In this document: positions 1-12,613 of the stretch, piece by piece
Layout of the letters: every line of letters begins with the position of its first letter
How positions within the stretch are numbered: the stretch's first letter is position 1
DNA from: Quillaja saponaria
Lineage: Eukaryota > Streptophyta > Magnoliopsida > Fabales > Quillajaceae
Direction: 5' to 3'
Assembly: GCA_029379385.1 (NCBI GenBank)
Contig: CM055611.1
Span: forward strand, 21,460,062-21,524,061
Length of the DNA: 64,000 bases
The notes under the pieces: generated by a model
What the model was told of the DNA's origin: nothing
Database searches by the model: none
The model's input: the letters and a program-made list of their open reading frames with translations, nothing else
Translations under genes and position numbers: made by a program

Positions 1-383
1 TGACCAATCATTTCGTCTTATTCCACAAACGTTTGTCACAACAACCAAGTATAACTTCCACTTCGGATGCCATTCAAATTTAACTTGTCTTGGACAACTC
101 TGTTGATTATTTCGATGTCGACCTATCGTATAGAAAAGAAATCATAAGAGCTATTAGTGGGTCAACCGAATCTTGTACGATTAGAACATATTTAATATTT
201 AATTAAAAAAGAAAGAAAAGAGAATGTGGACCATGTAGAGCTGAAAGAAGAGGAGAAAAATTGGTAAAGAAAATTAAAAGTAATTGTACTTACTGGCAAT
301 GAAATAAGACTGTTCTTTCTTCACACACAAGTAGCACAGCTGAAACTACTAATAAGATGAATAAAGAAAGCATTCCAATTAAC
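1..383. other. downstream flank of TNL pseudogene
   Basis: This stretch lies beyond the last recognisable LRR exon of the minus-strand TNL pseudogene, after a splice-donor-like ACAG/GT. A post-LRR exon would be expected here, and a T-rich acceptor-like tract occurs near 240-260, but no frame could be matched to a known TNL C-terminal domain. It is mostly AT-rich with no other gene visible. Confidence 0.4.
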
Positions 384-3300
384 CTGTACTCCTGAAACTT
401 GACACAATCGTGAGGGATCGGCAGTGACTTGTCCCCAAATACACTAGGGATGGTAGAAGAACAGGCAAAGAACGGAGCATTTCCGAATGTGACGAGTAAA
501 GCACAGCCAAATTACTAAGAAGTCTGATGCCTGAAGGCATTCCTGCTATATTACTGCCACATAGTGATAGATATCTTAATGATGACAAACAAGCGATATC
601 ATTGGGGATTTCTCACAAACTGCTGCAATAATCCATCACTAGTTCTTCCAAGGAGTGCAAACCCGATGAAATGGCAGGGAATATCACAATTTTGGGGCAG
701 TAGGAATATTTCAAGATACTTGAGAAAGTTCAGATTGCAAATGCTGCTTGGAATGAACTCAAGATCTTTGCAATTCCACATAAAACAAATATTCAAGACC
801 AATCAACCGATCGATTGATGATGGTAACTCCTTAATTGCTGTCCCATCTAACCAAAGTCCCCTCAAATTTTCCATAGGCTCCAAAATCTCAGGCAATTTC
901 TCTAGTCTCGAGCAACCACTGAGCCTGAGCTCGTGGAGAGATTTCAACTTAACAAATGCTGCTCGTGAGGTTTGTAAGTGACTCACAGTAAGAAAGATCC
1001 AGCTTAGACAGTTTGGTTAAAGTCGCCACCGAAGAGGGCACTTCCACTATCGCCGTCTTGCATAAGTCTAATACATCTAGATTCGTAGATGTCACTGGAA
1101 ACTCCTTAAGTTTGCTACAACCAGAAAGATTCACATATTGAAGATTTGGGGCCCGACTGAGATTTGGAATTCCGGTGAGATGCTTGGAATAACGCAAGTT
1201 TATTGTTCTTAAATTTGGAAGGTACTGCCACAACAAAGTTTAAGTTAAAATACACTTTCCAAATCTGTTATTCTTTTTCTTAAAACACACTTCTGGACCA
1301 AAATGATTTTGAACGAATTCCTTCTATTTTAACATAACTGAGTCCGAAACCGCACTCCCAGTTTCAGTCTTCTACACCTTCCTCATGTTTTCAGTGTTTT
1401 CAGTTCTGTTAAATTATTTTGGTCCAAACAATAAGGTAGTGTTTTGAGAAAATAAAATAGTTCTATATTGAAGAGGAAACATTATGTGTTATTTCTTTTT
1501 ACTCCAAAAAGAAATAACACAAAATTTAAGGTAGCCCGAGCAATAGAATTAAAATCAGACTTTCTGATTTGCACACACGTATATATTGAAGATAAAACTA
1601 TTACCTGAACTCCATCCCAAAGTTGATCGACATGGCTACCCCTCATAACAAGTTCGACTAGGTTCTCCGGACAAAAATGTACTGGCATATATCTAGAAGG
1701 ATATCCATCCCAATGAAAAAGCCTCAGTTTATCAGAAACACTTCCAATACCGTGTGAAATTTTCACTTCTGATGAATATATGCCATTGCTGAAGGGACCA
1801 GAATTATAAAATTTGAGGAATCTTAGATTAGGCATCCTAGCAAAGGCAGCATCACTTAAGTGCACCTCTTTGAATTTATACATGTCGAGGGATATGCATT
1901 CCACTGCGTCCGTCCCCTAAGAATTAAAATATAAAAGAATCAATGAACGAGCACAAGTTAAATAATCACGTGTCCAGGTATACTTACATAAATTTCATGC
2001 AGAAAAATAAATGATTAATGACCAACTTATGCACATATATAACTTGCAAGTGCAAATTTAATGCAAGTCTCACGGTTTGGAATAGAGGAAGAATTAAAAT
2101 GCACAAAAAAAAAAAAAGTGTAGTTTACCGTGTTGTTCTTCAGCATATGACCAACATCTTTAGAACACCATAGTCGACTGCGCTTTCCAGGCTCTATGGG
2201 GGATTGTTGACGAACGATTTCTAGACCCATTTCCTTAATCAAATCATGTATCTCTACTTTTTTATCTTGTGAAATTGATATGAGAGATAAATCAATAAGA
2301 ACAGGTATCACAACAGTTATAAATTCACCTAGCATGGCCTTCACCTTATCTACTAGATCTCCCGCAAAGAAACATGCAATGTCAAGAAAGATAGCCTTCT
2401 CTTTATAATCAAGTCCATCATAACTCAATTTCAATGCATTCACAATTTTCTTGTGTGGAGCTTTTTCTATATTCCTCAAACAACTTTCCCATTCTTCTTT
2501 ACTTCTGCCGTAAAGAAAGGAGCCCAGGACTTTAAGAGCAAGCGGAATTCCATCACAATAATACACCATCCTTTTTGACAACTCCCTAAGATCTTCGACG
2601 GGATTATCCTGTTTAAATGCATTCAAATTGAAGAGTTGAAGAGATTCTTGAAAATTCATTTTAGGAACCTCGTATATCTCATCTGCCTTTGCGAACACAC
2701 GTCTATCTCTACTTGTCACCATCACCCTACTCCCCGAGCCAAAACAAGCATCTCCTGAACCAAGTAAGTATTCTAGTTGACTTGAATCATCAACATTGTC
2801 AAAAACAAGAAGAACCTTCTTACGACGAAGTCTCTCCTCCACAAAAGTTGATCCAAGAGAGCCAATTCGTAGACTTTTCTCCACCAATAACATTGAAAGG
2901 TACTCATCGCGTACAGAATCTATTGTAGAATCTTTTACTTTTTTCTGTACATTTGCAACAAAATAACAACCTTCAAACTGAGAGGAGAGCTTTGCATATA
3001 TAACTTAAGCAATGGTGGTTTTTCCTATTCCACCCATGCCCCAAATTCCCACAATGCAAACATTTGTTGACCCAATATGCAATAAAGATTCAATTTTCAC
3101 AATGTGTTTGTCAATACCAACCAAGTATTTGATATTGAAACGACACGCGGACACACGATCCAATTTTAGCAAAATGTCATCGACAACTCCCTTGACAAGT
3201 GCTGCCTCAGACCTAGCATAAATGAAAGTACAAACCTAAGAGCCTGTCAACAAAACAAAATAGGAAAAATAATGGAAAGACAAATAAATGCAAGTATTAA

Positions 3301-3816
3301 GCATCAATATTTTAGGACAATTAGAAAGCAACTTACTTAATCTTCATTGAATCCCAACCAGAGAGATTTGCTGCTTCAGTCAAAGCATTTTTCCACTTTT
3401 GCAACTTGTCCATGTTTCCCTGGAGTATTAATGGCCAATGTTTGGCAAATAGAAGAAAACTCCCAAGTGCCCAAGTGGTTTCCGCAGGTTTGATGGATCT
3501 ACATGATAGAAAATTGGTATTACAATCTGTCCATTTTTCTTCTTGCATTCAGGATTTTCACGAGTTCATCCAAATACCACTTTGAAGAAGCATAGTTTTT
3601 GGAGAAAATGATCACAGAAACCTTTGATTGTTCTATTGCTTTCAGAAGTGAAGATGAAATTTCACCCCCTCTGTCCAGTTCATCATCTATGAAAGTTTCT
3701 ATTTGTTTGCTGCGTAAAGCTTCATGAAGATGACTGGTAAAGTTATTGCGGGTGTCTTCTCCTCTGAAACTCAGGAAGATATCATACTTTTCTGAAGTAG
3801 TTGACACAGTAGCCAT
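384..3816 (-). pseudogene. TIR-NBS-LRR (TNL) resistance gene, pseudogene
   Basis: TNL proteins are intracellular immune receptors: a TIR NADase domain, an NB-ARC switch and leucine-rich repeats. Exons read on the minus strand: TIR 3816-3337 (start MATVSTT, then YDIFLSFRGEDTR); NB-ARC 3212-2129, with P-loop GMGGIGKTT, kinase-2 LLVFDNVDD, RNBS-B GSGSRVMVTS, GLPL-type CDGIPLALKV and an MHD-like IHD; linker exon 1916-1605 starting GTDAVE; LRR exon 1224-384. Splice sites and phases between exons are consistent with the family. The gene is broken. A one-base loss near 3551 and a second shift near 3440-3480 disrupt TIR. An in-frame TAA lies at 3005-3007, five codons after the Walker A lysine. An extra base near 951 and further shifts near 790 and 590 break the LRRs. 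The TIR also has WYLDEL where WCLDEL is usual; its catalytic-type Glu is kept. Homology to TNLs is certain; loss of function is very likely. Confidence 0.9.
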
Positions 3817-4109
3817 TATAATAGGAGTACTATGAGTTTGTAAACAAGACAATGAAATACCCATTATGGTATAGATTATATAAGAACAGTCAGAACTCGG
3901 CCAATTTGCTAGCTAACAAGTGCACATTCAATACAGAGCTTTCCTCTCAAGGTTGGCGAATTAAAGAAGGTATATGAGAGATCCAGGAAAATGAGAGAAA
4001 ATAGGTATAATAAATAAGGGAAGGGCTGGGATATCAGAATACAGGAAGGGGAATGGAGAAAGAGAGATGGTAGGAGCAACTGGCTGAGAAAATAGAAAAA
4101 GAAGATTAC

Positions 4110-4877
4110 ATCCATCAATTTTACAAATATAATGCAATTATTATTTTTATATACACTTTCTTATATGTTAATTTTAGACACAAATTCATAATTCTCACAA
4201 TTATCATTTACTCACACAAATAAATATTTCCTCACGCTTTTGCAATATCACTTTTGTACTTCTCTCTCTTCGTCTACTTGAAAAATCCGCAAGCTACTTG
4301 AAAAATCCTGGTACTTGCTGGGCATTTTCCTCCTCCTATTTGATCTAGGCCCCCTTGATAGTACACATGGAAATATTAGGAAACAAGGGAATATTTAGCC
4401 GTTTGATGGTGTGAGTGGTCGGATATGGAAAATTAGATAATTTTTGTCTTCTTCCTCTTTTTTCCATATCCGACCACTCACACCATCCAACAGCTAATGT
4501 GCCTTCACGTACTGTGAAGCTTGGTCCGCAAGCTACTTGAAAAATCCTGGTACTTGCTGGGCATTGTCAGATGGTTTTGGGCCCATTCCTACTGATGCTT
4601 TGTCCTATCAGACCATCTGCTTCCCTTTCTTTGCTTTCTTTCCTTTCACATGATACACATTGGCGCCGAATGCTTGGCGTCATGTAAGCAAAGAGATGCA
4701 GTGAGAGAAATACAAAAGTGATATTGCAAGAGTGTGTGATAAAATTTGTGACGAAATATTTATTTATGAGTGTGAGTAAATGGTAATTGTAAGAATTATA
4801 AATTTGTGTCTAAAATTAACAAATAAGAAAGTGTATATAAAAATAATAATTGTATTATATTTGTAGAATTGATGGAT
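4110..4877. mobile_element. foldback/MITE-like DNA element with long inverted arms
   Basis: The left arm (4110 to about 4275) and the right arm (about 4705-4877) are inverted copies of each other: the left starts ATCCATCAATTTTACAAATA and the right end, read on the minus strand, starts ATCCATCAATTCTACAAATA. Similarity continues for roughly 165 bp with a few indels. The interior holds a second inverted pair around a GGTCGGATATGGAAAA motif (about 4410-4490) and a ~40-bp direct repeat containing GCAAGCTACTTGAAAAATCC (about 4290 and 4527). No coding sequence. It lies about 300 bp upstream of the TNL start. No clear target-site duplication was seen, so the superfamily is open; long arms would suit a Mutator-type or foldback element. 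Confidence 0.75.
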
Positions 4878-7633
4878 ACAATCTATGAAATGAAACTCTT
4901 TTAAAACAATATTGTGAATGGTGAAAGATTTTGTGGTCTCTGCCAGTACTAAGCTTGGTTGTAAGAATTTGTGTATGAAATTTCAGGAGTTCTTGTGCTT
5001 GAGTTTTTTTTTTTTTTACTCACAAGTAATAGGAAAGATAGTGATGTACAAATTTTGGTGGGTTGAAGATGATTGAAGTAGTTGAAATTGATGTAATTAA
5101 ATTTTGAGTGCTTGAAAATTATTAAGGATAATTGAAATTAACTTGAAAAATATTAAATAGTGTTTAGATTATTTTGATCCAATCAACATTTAATTATTTA
5201 TTTCCTTACAATTTATTTTAAATTAATATTTAATCACTAAGCAAACACTGTTCCTTGTTCCATGCCTTCCATTATTTTCCCCTGATATTATTTTTTCATC
5301 TACCGACATTCATTTATATTCTCCTGATATTCTTTCTCCATTTGCCAACATTCAATTTTCATTTCCTCAACAGAACTCAAAGCGGGCCTTAAAACATTGG
5401 TATTGAGGAAGTGATTTTTATGAAAGATAATGAAATTTTTTTAATCGTATATTTTTAAAGATTGAATGAGGCCTAATTTCCAACCATAACTTCCAGGAAC
5501 CGACGACTATATAATGAAGTGGCCACCGACGACCAAATAATGAAGGGCCATTGACTTGGTTCCTATGCCCATGTAAGTTCCTGGAAAGTGACCACGAAAC
5601 GCTCTCGAAATCCCGAGTCTCCAAATTTCTCCCCCTTGCCTTTAACCCCTTAATTTCAGTAGTGGTCATGATAGGCCCCTTAGATTTCTTAAGAGTGCAT
5701 TTGGTACCAATTTTTGTAGAGAATTCAATTTATTTTAAATAAAATTTAATAAATTATTATGTTTGAAATTATTAACAATGTGTTTAGAATAAATAAATAA
5801 AATAATTTTCAAATAAATAAATAAATTTTACTATTTAGTTCATTTAAAATGAAATTTCTTATTTGGAATAAAATTACAATTATAAAATCCATTCCAATTC
5901 TCCTATTTGAAATAAATGAAAATTTTATTTTAATTTAAGTATTTTCTCCATACTATCCTTAATTAATAAAAATTATCATTTAACTGAGATGAAATGTTGG
6001 TCGGCTTTTCATCAATTTATTTAAATTTAAATGAATGTACAATATTAAAGATACAAAGGTCAATTAAGGCATGGTCAAAATAATAATTTATCTCAAATAA
6101 ATTTTACAAAATAAAATCTAAACTATTTGATATATGTAAATTTTAAAATTGAATAAATATCGACTTCAAATAAATTTTATTTAAATTCTATACCATTTGA
6201 TTTGTTTCAAACATCAAAAGTGTAAACTTCATTTCTAATGAAATGAATTATATATATTTTTTAGGTTCCAAATGCATCAAGCACCCTAATACATTAAAAT
6301 TCAATTCATTCTACATTATATCTTTAACGATTTCTTAAAATTTTAAATTCTTATCAAAATTGGTCATTTGTAAGATATTCAATTTAATTGAATTTAAAAA
6401 AAGTTATAGACAAGTATACCCTTGAGTTAGTTTCAAATTTACAAGAGTCTATCCAAGGTTTAGGAAACTGTTCGTTTCCCTGTCCAATTATGAAGTTCTA
6501 GTTTAGGTACTCTAAAATGTTTTCCTTTGTGCTTTGAGTAATAAAATTAATTAAACCGAATCAGCTAGTTAGTTCACTTGGCATGGGCTTTAGACACTTC
6601 CCCCTCTCCCAAATTGTGGGTCCGAACCCAGATAAAGAGGTTGACAGACACAAAAGTGAGGGTTAAGAGAGTGATATACACAATTAAGGCTAATATTATA
6701 AAACTGTTAAAATGAATTGAAATTTCTTATTTATATTTGTAATCTAAACAATATAATTTAATTGAAATTAATCTAAATACTAATTTAGTGATACAATTCC
6801 TATTATAATTGTTTATTTGATTCAAACAAGTATAATGTAATTCCAACTAATTTTAATTTTAATAGAACCAATTCTAATTCTAATTTCAATTCAATTGATC
6901 CAATTATAGCCTTATTAATGATTTTCTTTGCGAATCTAATGAATTTCAGAATCAAAATAGTTGGGAATTTATCAACCGGACTTAAACTAATATTTCTTTT
7001 GTAACTAGTTGACTAAAATTTAATCCGTAAAATAATTATGATTAAATACTTACATTTGTATAGGACATCTTAAGTTAATTAAGATACATTAAAGAAAATG
7101 AATTGAAAAACTGTAAATTATTTAAACTAAACTAAAACAAATCATTAATCTTAATATTTCAATTCATTCCGCAAACTCCAAAACCTTAATGATAATTCTA
7201 ATATAATTAAAAGTAAATTTCTAATTACAACTATTTATTTAAATTATAATAATATTAAAATACTAAGTTCCTTTATTCATAACAGAATTATATCCAAATA
7301 CCATAACATATTCTAAATAAATCTTAAATCATATTATCATGATGTTTCTCATAGGTTAGTCAGTGCTAGCCTTGTGTTGTTGTTTCTTTCTGTTTTCTCT
7401 GTTGTCTTTTTCTCAATAATCAAATAATTAATATTTCTCATCATTCTTTTTTATTTAGAAAAAACTCGTTATCGGATTCTAATAAAACAGTTTAAGAATA
7501 AAATCATGAAACAATGTCTTAAATACCAGTGACAAAAAAAACAAAAAAAAAACAATGATAACTTCTTCTGGAATCTCGAACATATGAAATTCCAATTGAC
7601 GACAAAATCAATATTATATATATATAGATATAA
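4878..7633. other. AT-rich intergenic DNA
   Basis: No gene is supported. About 5690-6290 may be another MITE: GTGCATTTGGTACC near 5695 is mirrored by an inverted ATGCATTTGGAACC near 6265, with AT-rich sequence between. 6640-7500 is simple AT-rich sequence. No frame longer than about 80 codons resembles a protein family. Confidence 0.5.
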
Positions 7634-10600
7634 TGGCTTTGAGGTATATAATTATTATTTTTAAAAAAATATTACTTGTATCTTTTTTAAAGGAAACATA
7701 CAAAGTTTCTTAGAATTCTAAATTTCTTAATAACTACTAGTATAAATACTTTAAAATATTGACGAAGTTATTGGTGTCCTAGGATTGAATCACAACTTCT
7801 TATGTCAAAATCTAAAAATATCATACACATGACACTACGATTATTCAATCATTAAACAATTCCTGATATCTTGCTTCTAGCACTTTTATGGTCATGTGCT
7901 ATATGTGGGTTCATGAATATTTACAAGAGTAAACCTTCTAATACTTGTTTGAAGCGGCACCACTTCAATATTCATATAGGTAGAGTTTGTCATTATGTCA
8001 TTGTTACTCCAGACATTTAACAACTCTATTAAGATCTTGATCAACCTCCTTACGTAACATTTTACACTATGAATGAGACTTTATAAATTTTAGTGCATAT
8101 AATCAACACTTAGTAACTCGTTGTTACCCATTGAACTTTTGTCGTTAGATTTTTAACTTAAAGTTGGGTTTCCATTACTAGTGCTTTTAATTCAAGGGTT
8201 TCAGCCCATTCCTCCATTATTTAGTTAGATTGTATCTCTTGGTAATGCTTTGGTAAGTGGATCAGCCAAATTATTGCTTGATCTCACATAAATTATTGTT
8301 ATAGTCCCATTTATGACTAATTCTCTTATATAAACATGTCAGCAAACTTATGTCTCAATTTTTCACTATAGATTTTGTTGTAGGCTAAACACATTGTAGC
8401 CTCACTATCACAATATATAGAAATGGTTGGCATCGGTTGTGGCTACAACTTTATATCCAATAACAAGTTTCTCTACCATTCTGCTTCTTTCTTAACAGCT
8501 GCTAATGCTATAAATTAAGATTCCATGGTAGAATGAGAAATACAAGTTTACTTTTTAGATGCCCAACTAATGGCACCACCACCCAAGGTGAAAATCCATC
8601 CAGATGTGGATTTGTTATCATGAGCATTTTGTTATCCAACTTGTGTCAGAATAACATTCTAATATAGTAGGAAAGCCACTACAATAAATCCTCAAATAAT
8701 TTGTTTTTTAGATATCCAAGCATTCTAATAATTGCTTTTCAATGATTATTGCTTGGATTGCTTGTAAACCTTGATAGTTTACAAACTGCAAATGCTATAT
8801 CTGGTATAGTACAATACATTACATACATCATACTATCTATTGCACTTGCATATTCCAATTATGCTATGACTCTTCCACAATTTTCAGTTAACTTAACACT
8901 TATATCAAAAGGAGTACTAAACTCTTTTATTCCCAAATGTTTAAATTTGTCAATGATTTTATCAATGTACTGTGACTGTGTCAAGATAATTCTTTCATGT
9001 TCTCTTCTCACTTTATTCCCAAGATAGTAGTTACTTCGTTCATATCTTTCATTTTTAAAATGGAGGTAAGATACTTTTTGGTTTCAGTGATTCTAAACAT
9101 GTTTGTGCCAAAAATCAACATATCATCCACATAAAGACAAATAATGACACTATACTCCTTTTTGAACTTAGAATAAATGCATTCATTAGCATGATTGTGC
9201 ATGAATCCATTTGAAAATATTATACTTTTAAATTTCTCATGCCACTGTTTTGGAGCTTGTTTCAAATCATAAAGGGACTTTACTAACTTACAAATTTTAT
9301 TTTATTTTATTTAGAACAAAACCTTCAGGTTGATGCATGTAAATTTCTTCACTTAGATTTCCATTCAAGAAGGCTGTTTTAACATCTATTTGATGTATCA
9401 ACAAATTATAAATGGAAGCTAAAGACAAAAGCATTCCAATTGATCTTATTCATGCTACATAAGCATATGTGTCAAAATAATCAATGCCTTTTTTTTGTGT
9501 GAATTTTTTTGCAACTAATCTTGCTTTGAAGGTTTGAATAGAACCATTTGTATTATACTTGCATCTAATATCAATTTATACCTTATAGGTTTAGATCTAG
9601 GAGGAAAATCAACTAAAACCCAAATATGATTTGACATGATTGAGCTCATCTCATCATTTACAACTTATTTCCAAAAAGCTGCATCTTTAGAAGACATAAC
9701 TTCTTTAAACATTTTTTGATCATTTTCAGTGTTTAATACAATGGATATTATATTAGAAATGTCAATCCTATTTCATTTAACAAGAAAAACAATAGATTGT
9801 GAATAAATAAAATCAGAACTAAGATTTTTCTCATTCCTAATTCTTTGACTTCTTCTTGGTTCTATTTGAATATCATCATTTCTTTCTTATGTTAGTAATA
9901 ATCTCAGAATTTGTTATTCCGAGTGTATCAACACTGTTCTGGTTTTGTTTGCCTATAGTCTTGTGTGATAAGTCATGCAAAAACTTGTTTTCAATGAATT
10001 CAACATGTATAGATTCTACAATAACATTGGACTCTAAGTTTAGAAACTTAAATGCTTTTGAATTTTGTGCATATCCTACAAATATGCTTTTGATACCTCT
10101 AGATCCTAATTTTGTCTTTTGATTATCAAGAACCTTAAAAAATAAAATACATCCCTACACTTTGACATAACCCAAATTTGGTTTTTTTTCCATTCCAAAG
10201 CTCATAGGGTGTGCTTTTCATAATTTTTGAAGGTACTTAGTTAAGTATATGACATGCAGTTAATAATGATTCACCTCATAGATTATGTGGTAAATGTGCA
10301 TTTAATAACATAGCATTGACCATGTCTACTAAAGTTCTATTTTTTCTTTCAGCCAAACTATTTTGTTATGGTGTGTAAGGAGCACTATCTTGATGTATCA
10401 ATCCATGCTCTTCACAAAAGTTATCAAATTCATTAGGAAAATATTCTCCCCTCTTATCACTATGAAGGATCTTTATTTTTCTATGATTTTTTTTTTTACA
10501 ACAGATTTGTACTCTTTAAATTTTTGAAAGGCCTCATCTTTTGTTTTCAGTAAATACACAAATGTGAATCCAGAGTAATCATCAATAAAGGTTCTAAAAT

Positions 10601-12345
10601 ATCTTTTATCCCCTCTTAGTTATTTCTCTATTTAATTCATATATGTCAGAATGCACAATATCTAACAATTGTGTATTTTTTTCAACTTTAAGAAAGGATT
10701 TATTGGTCATTTTTGCTTGTATGCAAATTTCATATTTACCTATATGTTTATTTGTGCAAATAATGTATTTATTTCTTGACATAAAACTTAAGGAACCAAA
10801 ATTCAAGTCACCTAGTCTAGAATGTTATAAATAAGTATCAGACTCAGCAATAAAAATAGAAACAGTTATTTCTTTTATTAATAATACTTAGTTTAAACAT
10901 CCCATCATACAAATATCTTTTTCTAACAAATACATTATTCTTAGAAACTATAACATTGTTAGACTCTATGACAATCTTGAATTCTTTTCTCAAAAGCAAA
11001 CTTGCAAAAACCAAATTCTTTTGAATTTCTAGAACATGAAAAACATTTAGTAAAGTTAATTTTCCGTCTAGAAGTGAAGTTCAATTTGACAGTTTATTTT
11101 CCTTATACTTCGACTGTAACATAGTTTTCCATTAAAATCTTTTCAAATTCTTTAATTTCTGTATGGGTCTTAAATGAACTCTGTTATTACAGACATGGAT
11201 GGTTGCACCAGAATCTAACCACCAATCTTTATTTTTTGTATGCATTAGCAACCATATTGATTTCTGTTATCAAACCAATTTATAGTGCAGACACAATGAC
11301 AACAATTTCTTGAACAACACTTTCAATCATATTTACTTTCTCAAAATTTTCAATATTTCCGGAATTAAATTGAAATTTTTTTCCTGTCTTTCTAAACCTG
11401 CAATCACAAATAAAATAACATTTCTTTTCACAATGGAAACAATTGACTTCCTTTTTCTCTTTCTAAAAAATTTTCTTTAAAGCTTTCAGGCCATTATTTC
11501 TACCATTAGGATTCTCTTGACTAATATAATTAACCATAGAATTTGAAATCAAAAATTGTGCATCACTTGCACGAGTTTAAATTTCAATTTGAAGATGAGT
11601 TTGAAATTATTCTAAGATTAATTTATCAGATAAATGTCGAACTTTCATTTTGTAATCATTTCATGATGAAGACAGTTAGAAAGAATGGCACCAATTTGCA
11701 TAGCATCAAGAATTATTACTTCAAGAACTTTTAACTTCAAGACTAAGCACTTGTAATTCATGAATTTGGTTCATATAGGTTTATTATCAATCATTTTGAA
11801 CTCAAAATATTGTAAAGTCAAACATTTGGCAGTACCTTATTTTTCATTTTTGTAAGCAATCTTCAATGCGTTCCAAATATTATTTGGTGATTTCAAAGCA
11901 AAGTACAGATCATATAACAATCTGTCAGGGTGTTCAGAATGTGTCAACGACATATCAACTTATCCTCTTTACATTTCTTTCTCTGCATTTTTATTCCTTC
12001 AGTATTTGTGGCAGTGAGGTTTGGTAATGCAGATAATTCCGAACTCAAAACATAATAGACTTTTAGTGCAATGAACAAGAACACCATATTATCGTTCTAG
12101 CAAGTGAAATTAGTTCCCTCAAACAAATCAAGTTTGATGAAATTTTTTGGATTTGTCTCCATGAGGAATATCCCCTTAAAATTTTTATAAAAAACAAAAA
12201 AAAATAATAATAACATTAGTAGAAAAGGCTTTAAGGCATGTAATCACTATCTTTAAAAATATATTACCTATGTATTCTTTAAGGAAAACATGCAAGTCTA
12301 TTCCAGCAATACAACAAAACCTCTCATAACTCTAAATCTCTTGAT
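7634..12345 (-). mobile_element. degenerate Ty1/Copia LTR retrotransposon
   Basis: Read on the minus strand the Copia order is kept: gag (about 12170-11200, starting METNPKNFIKLDLFEGTNF, a UBN2-type gag start), GAG-pre-integrase/integrase (about 10810-10000), reverse transcriptase (9265-9008 is the best open block, with LKQAPKQWHEKF-type and CLYVDDMLIFG motifs, the YVDD being the catalytic core), then RNase H with STMES..FIALAA (about 8580-8500). Stops and frameshifts occur throughout, so it is not autonomous. A block at 12229-12345 resembles one at 7634-7740 (both start GGCTTT.AGG), consistent with remnants of the two LTRs. No tRNA-Met primer-binding site was recognised next to gag, and outer LTR ends are not defined, so the element limits are approximate. 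Confidence 0.85.
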
Positions 12346-12561
12346 GATTATCAAGAATGGATGAAAAGTTTTTATAGATATTGAAAAGTCATATTCAATA
12401 GATACATATATTAAATTAATTTAACTAATATGTATGTTGAATTTAAAAAGATATCAATAACTAAAAATTCCAAAAGATATCAATAATTAATAATACCAAT
12501 TTACAAAAAAAAACAAAAGTTTTCAATTTAAGGCTTGGCCCAAGTCCAAGTCCTTTAAATA

Positions 12562-12613
<52 letters not shown>

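Noticed and set aside
4410..4490. Candidate microRNA hairpin in the foldback element
   Set aside because: The palindrome is explained by the nested inverted repeat of the transposon; no known miRNA sequence is present.
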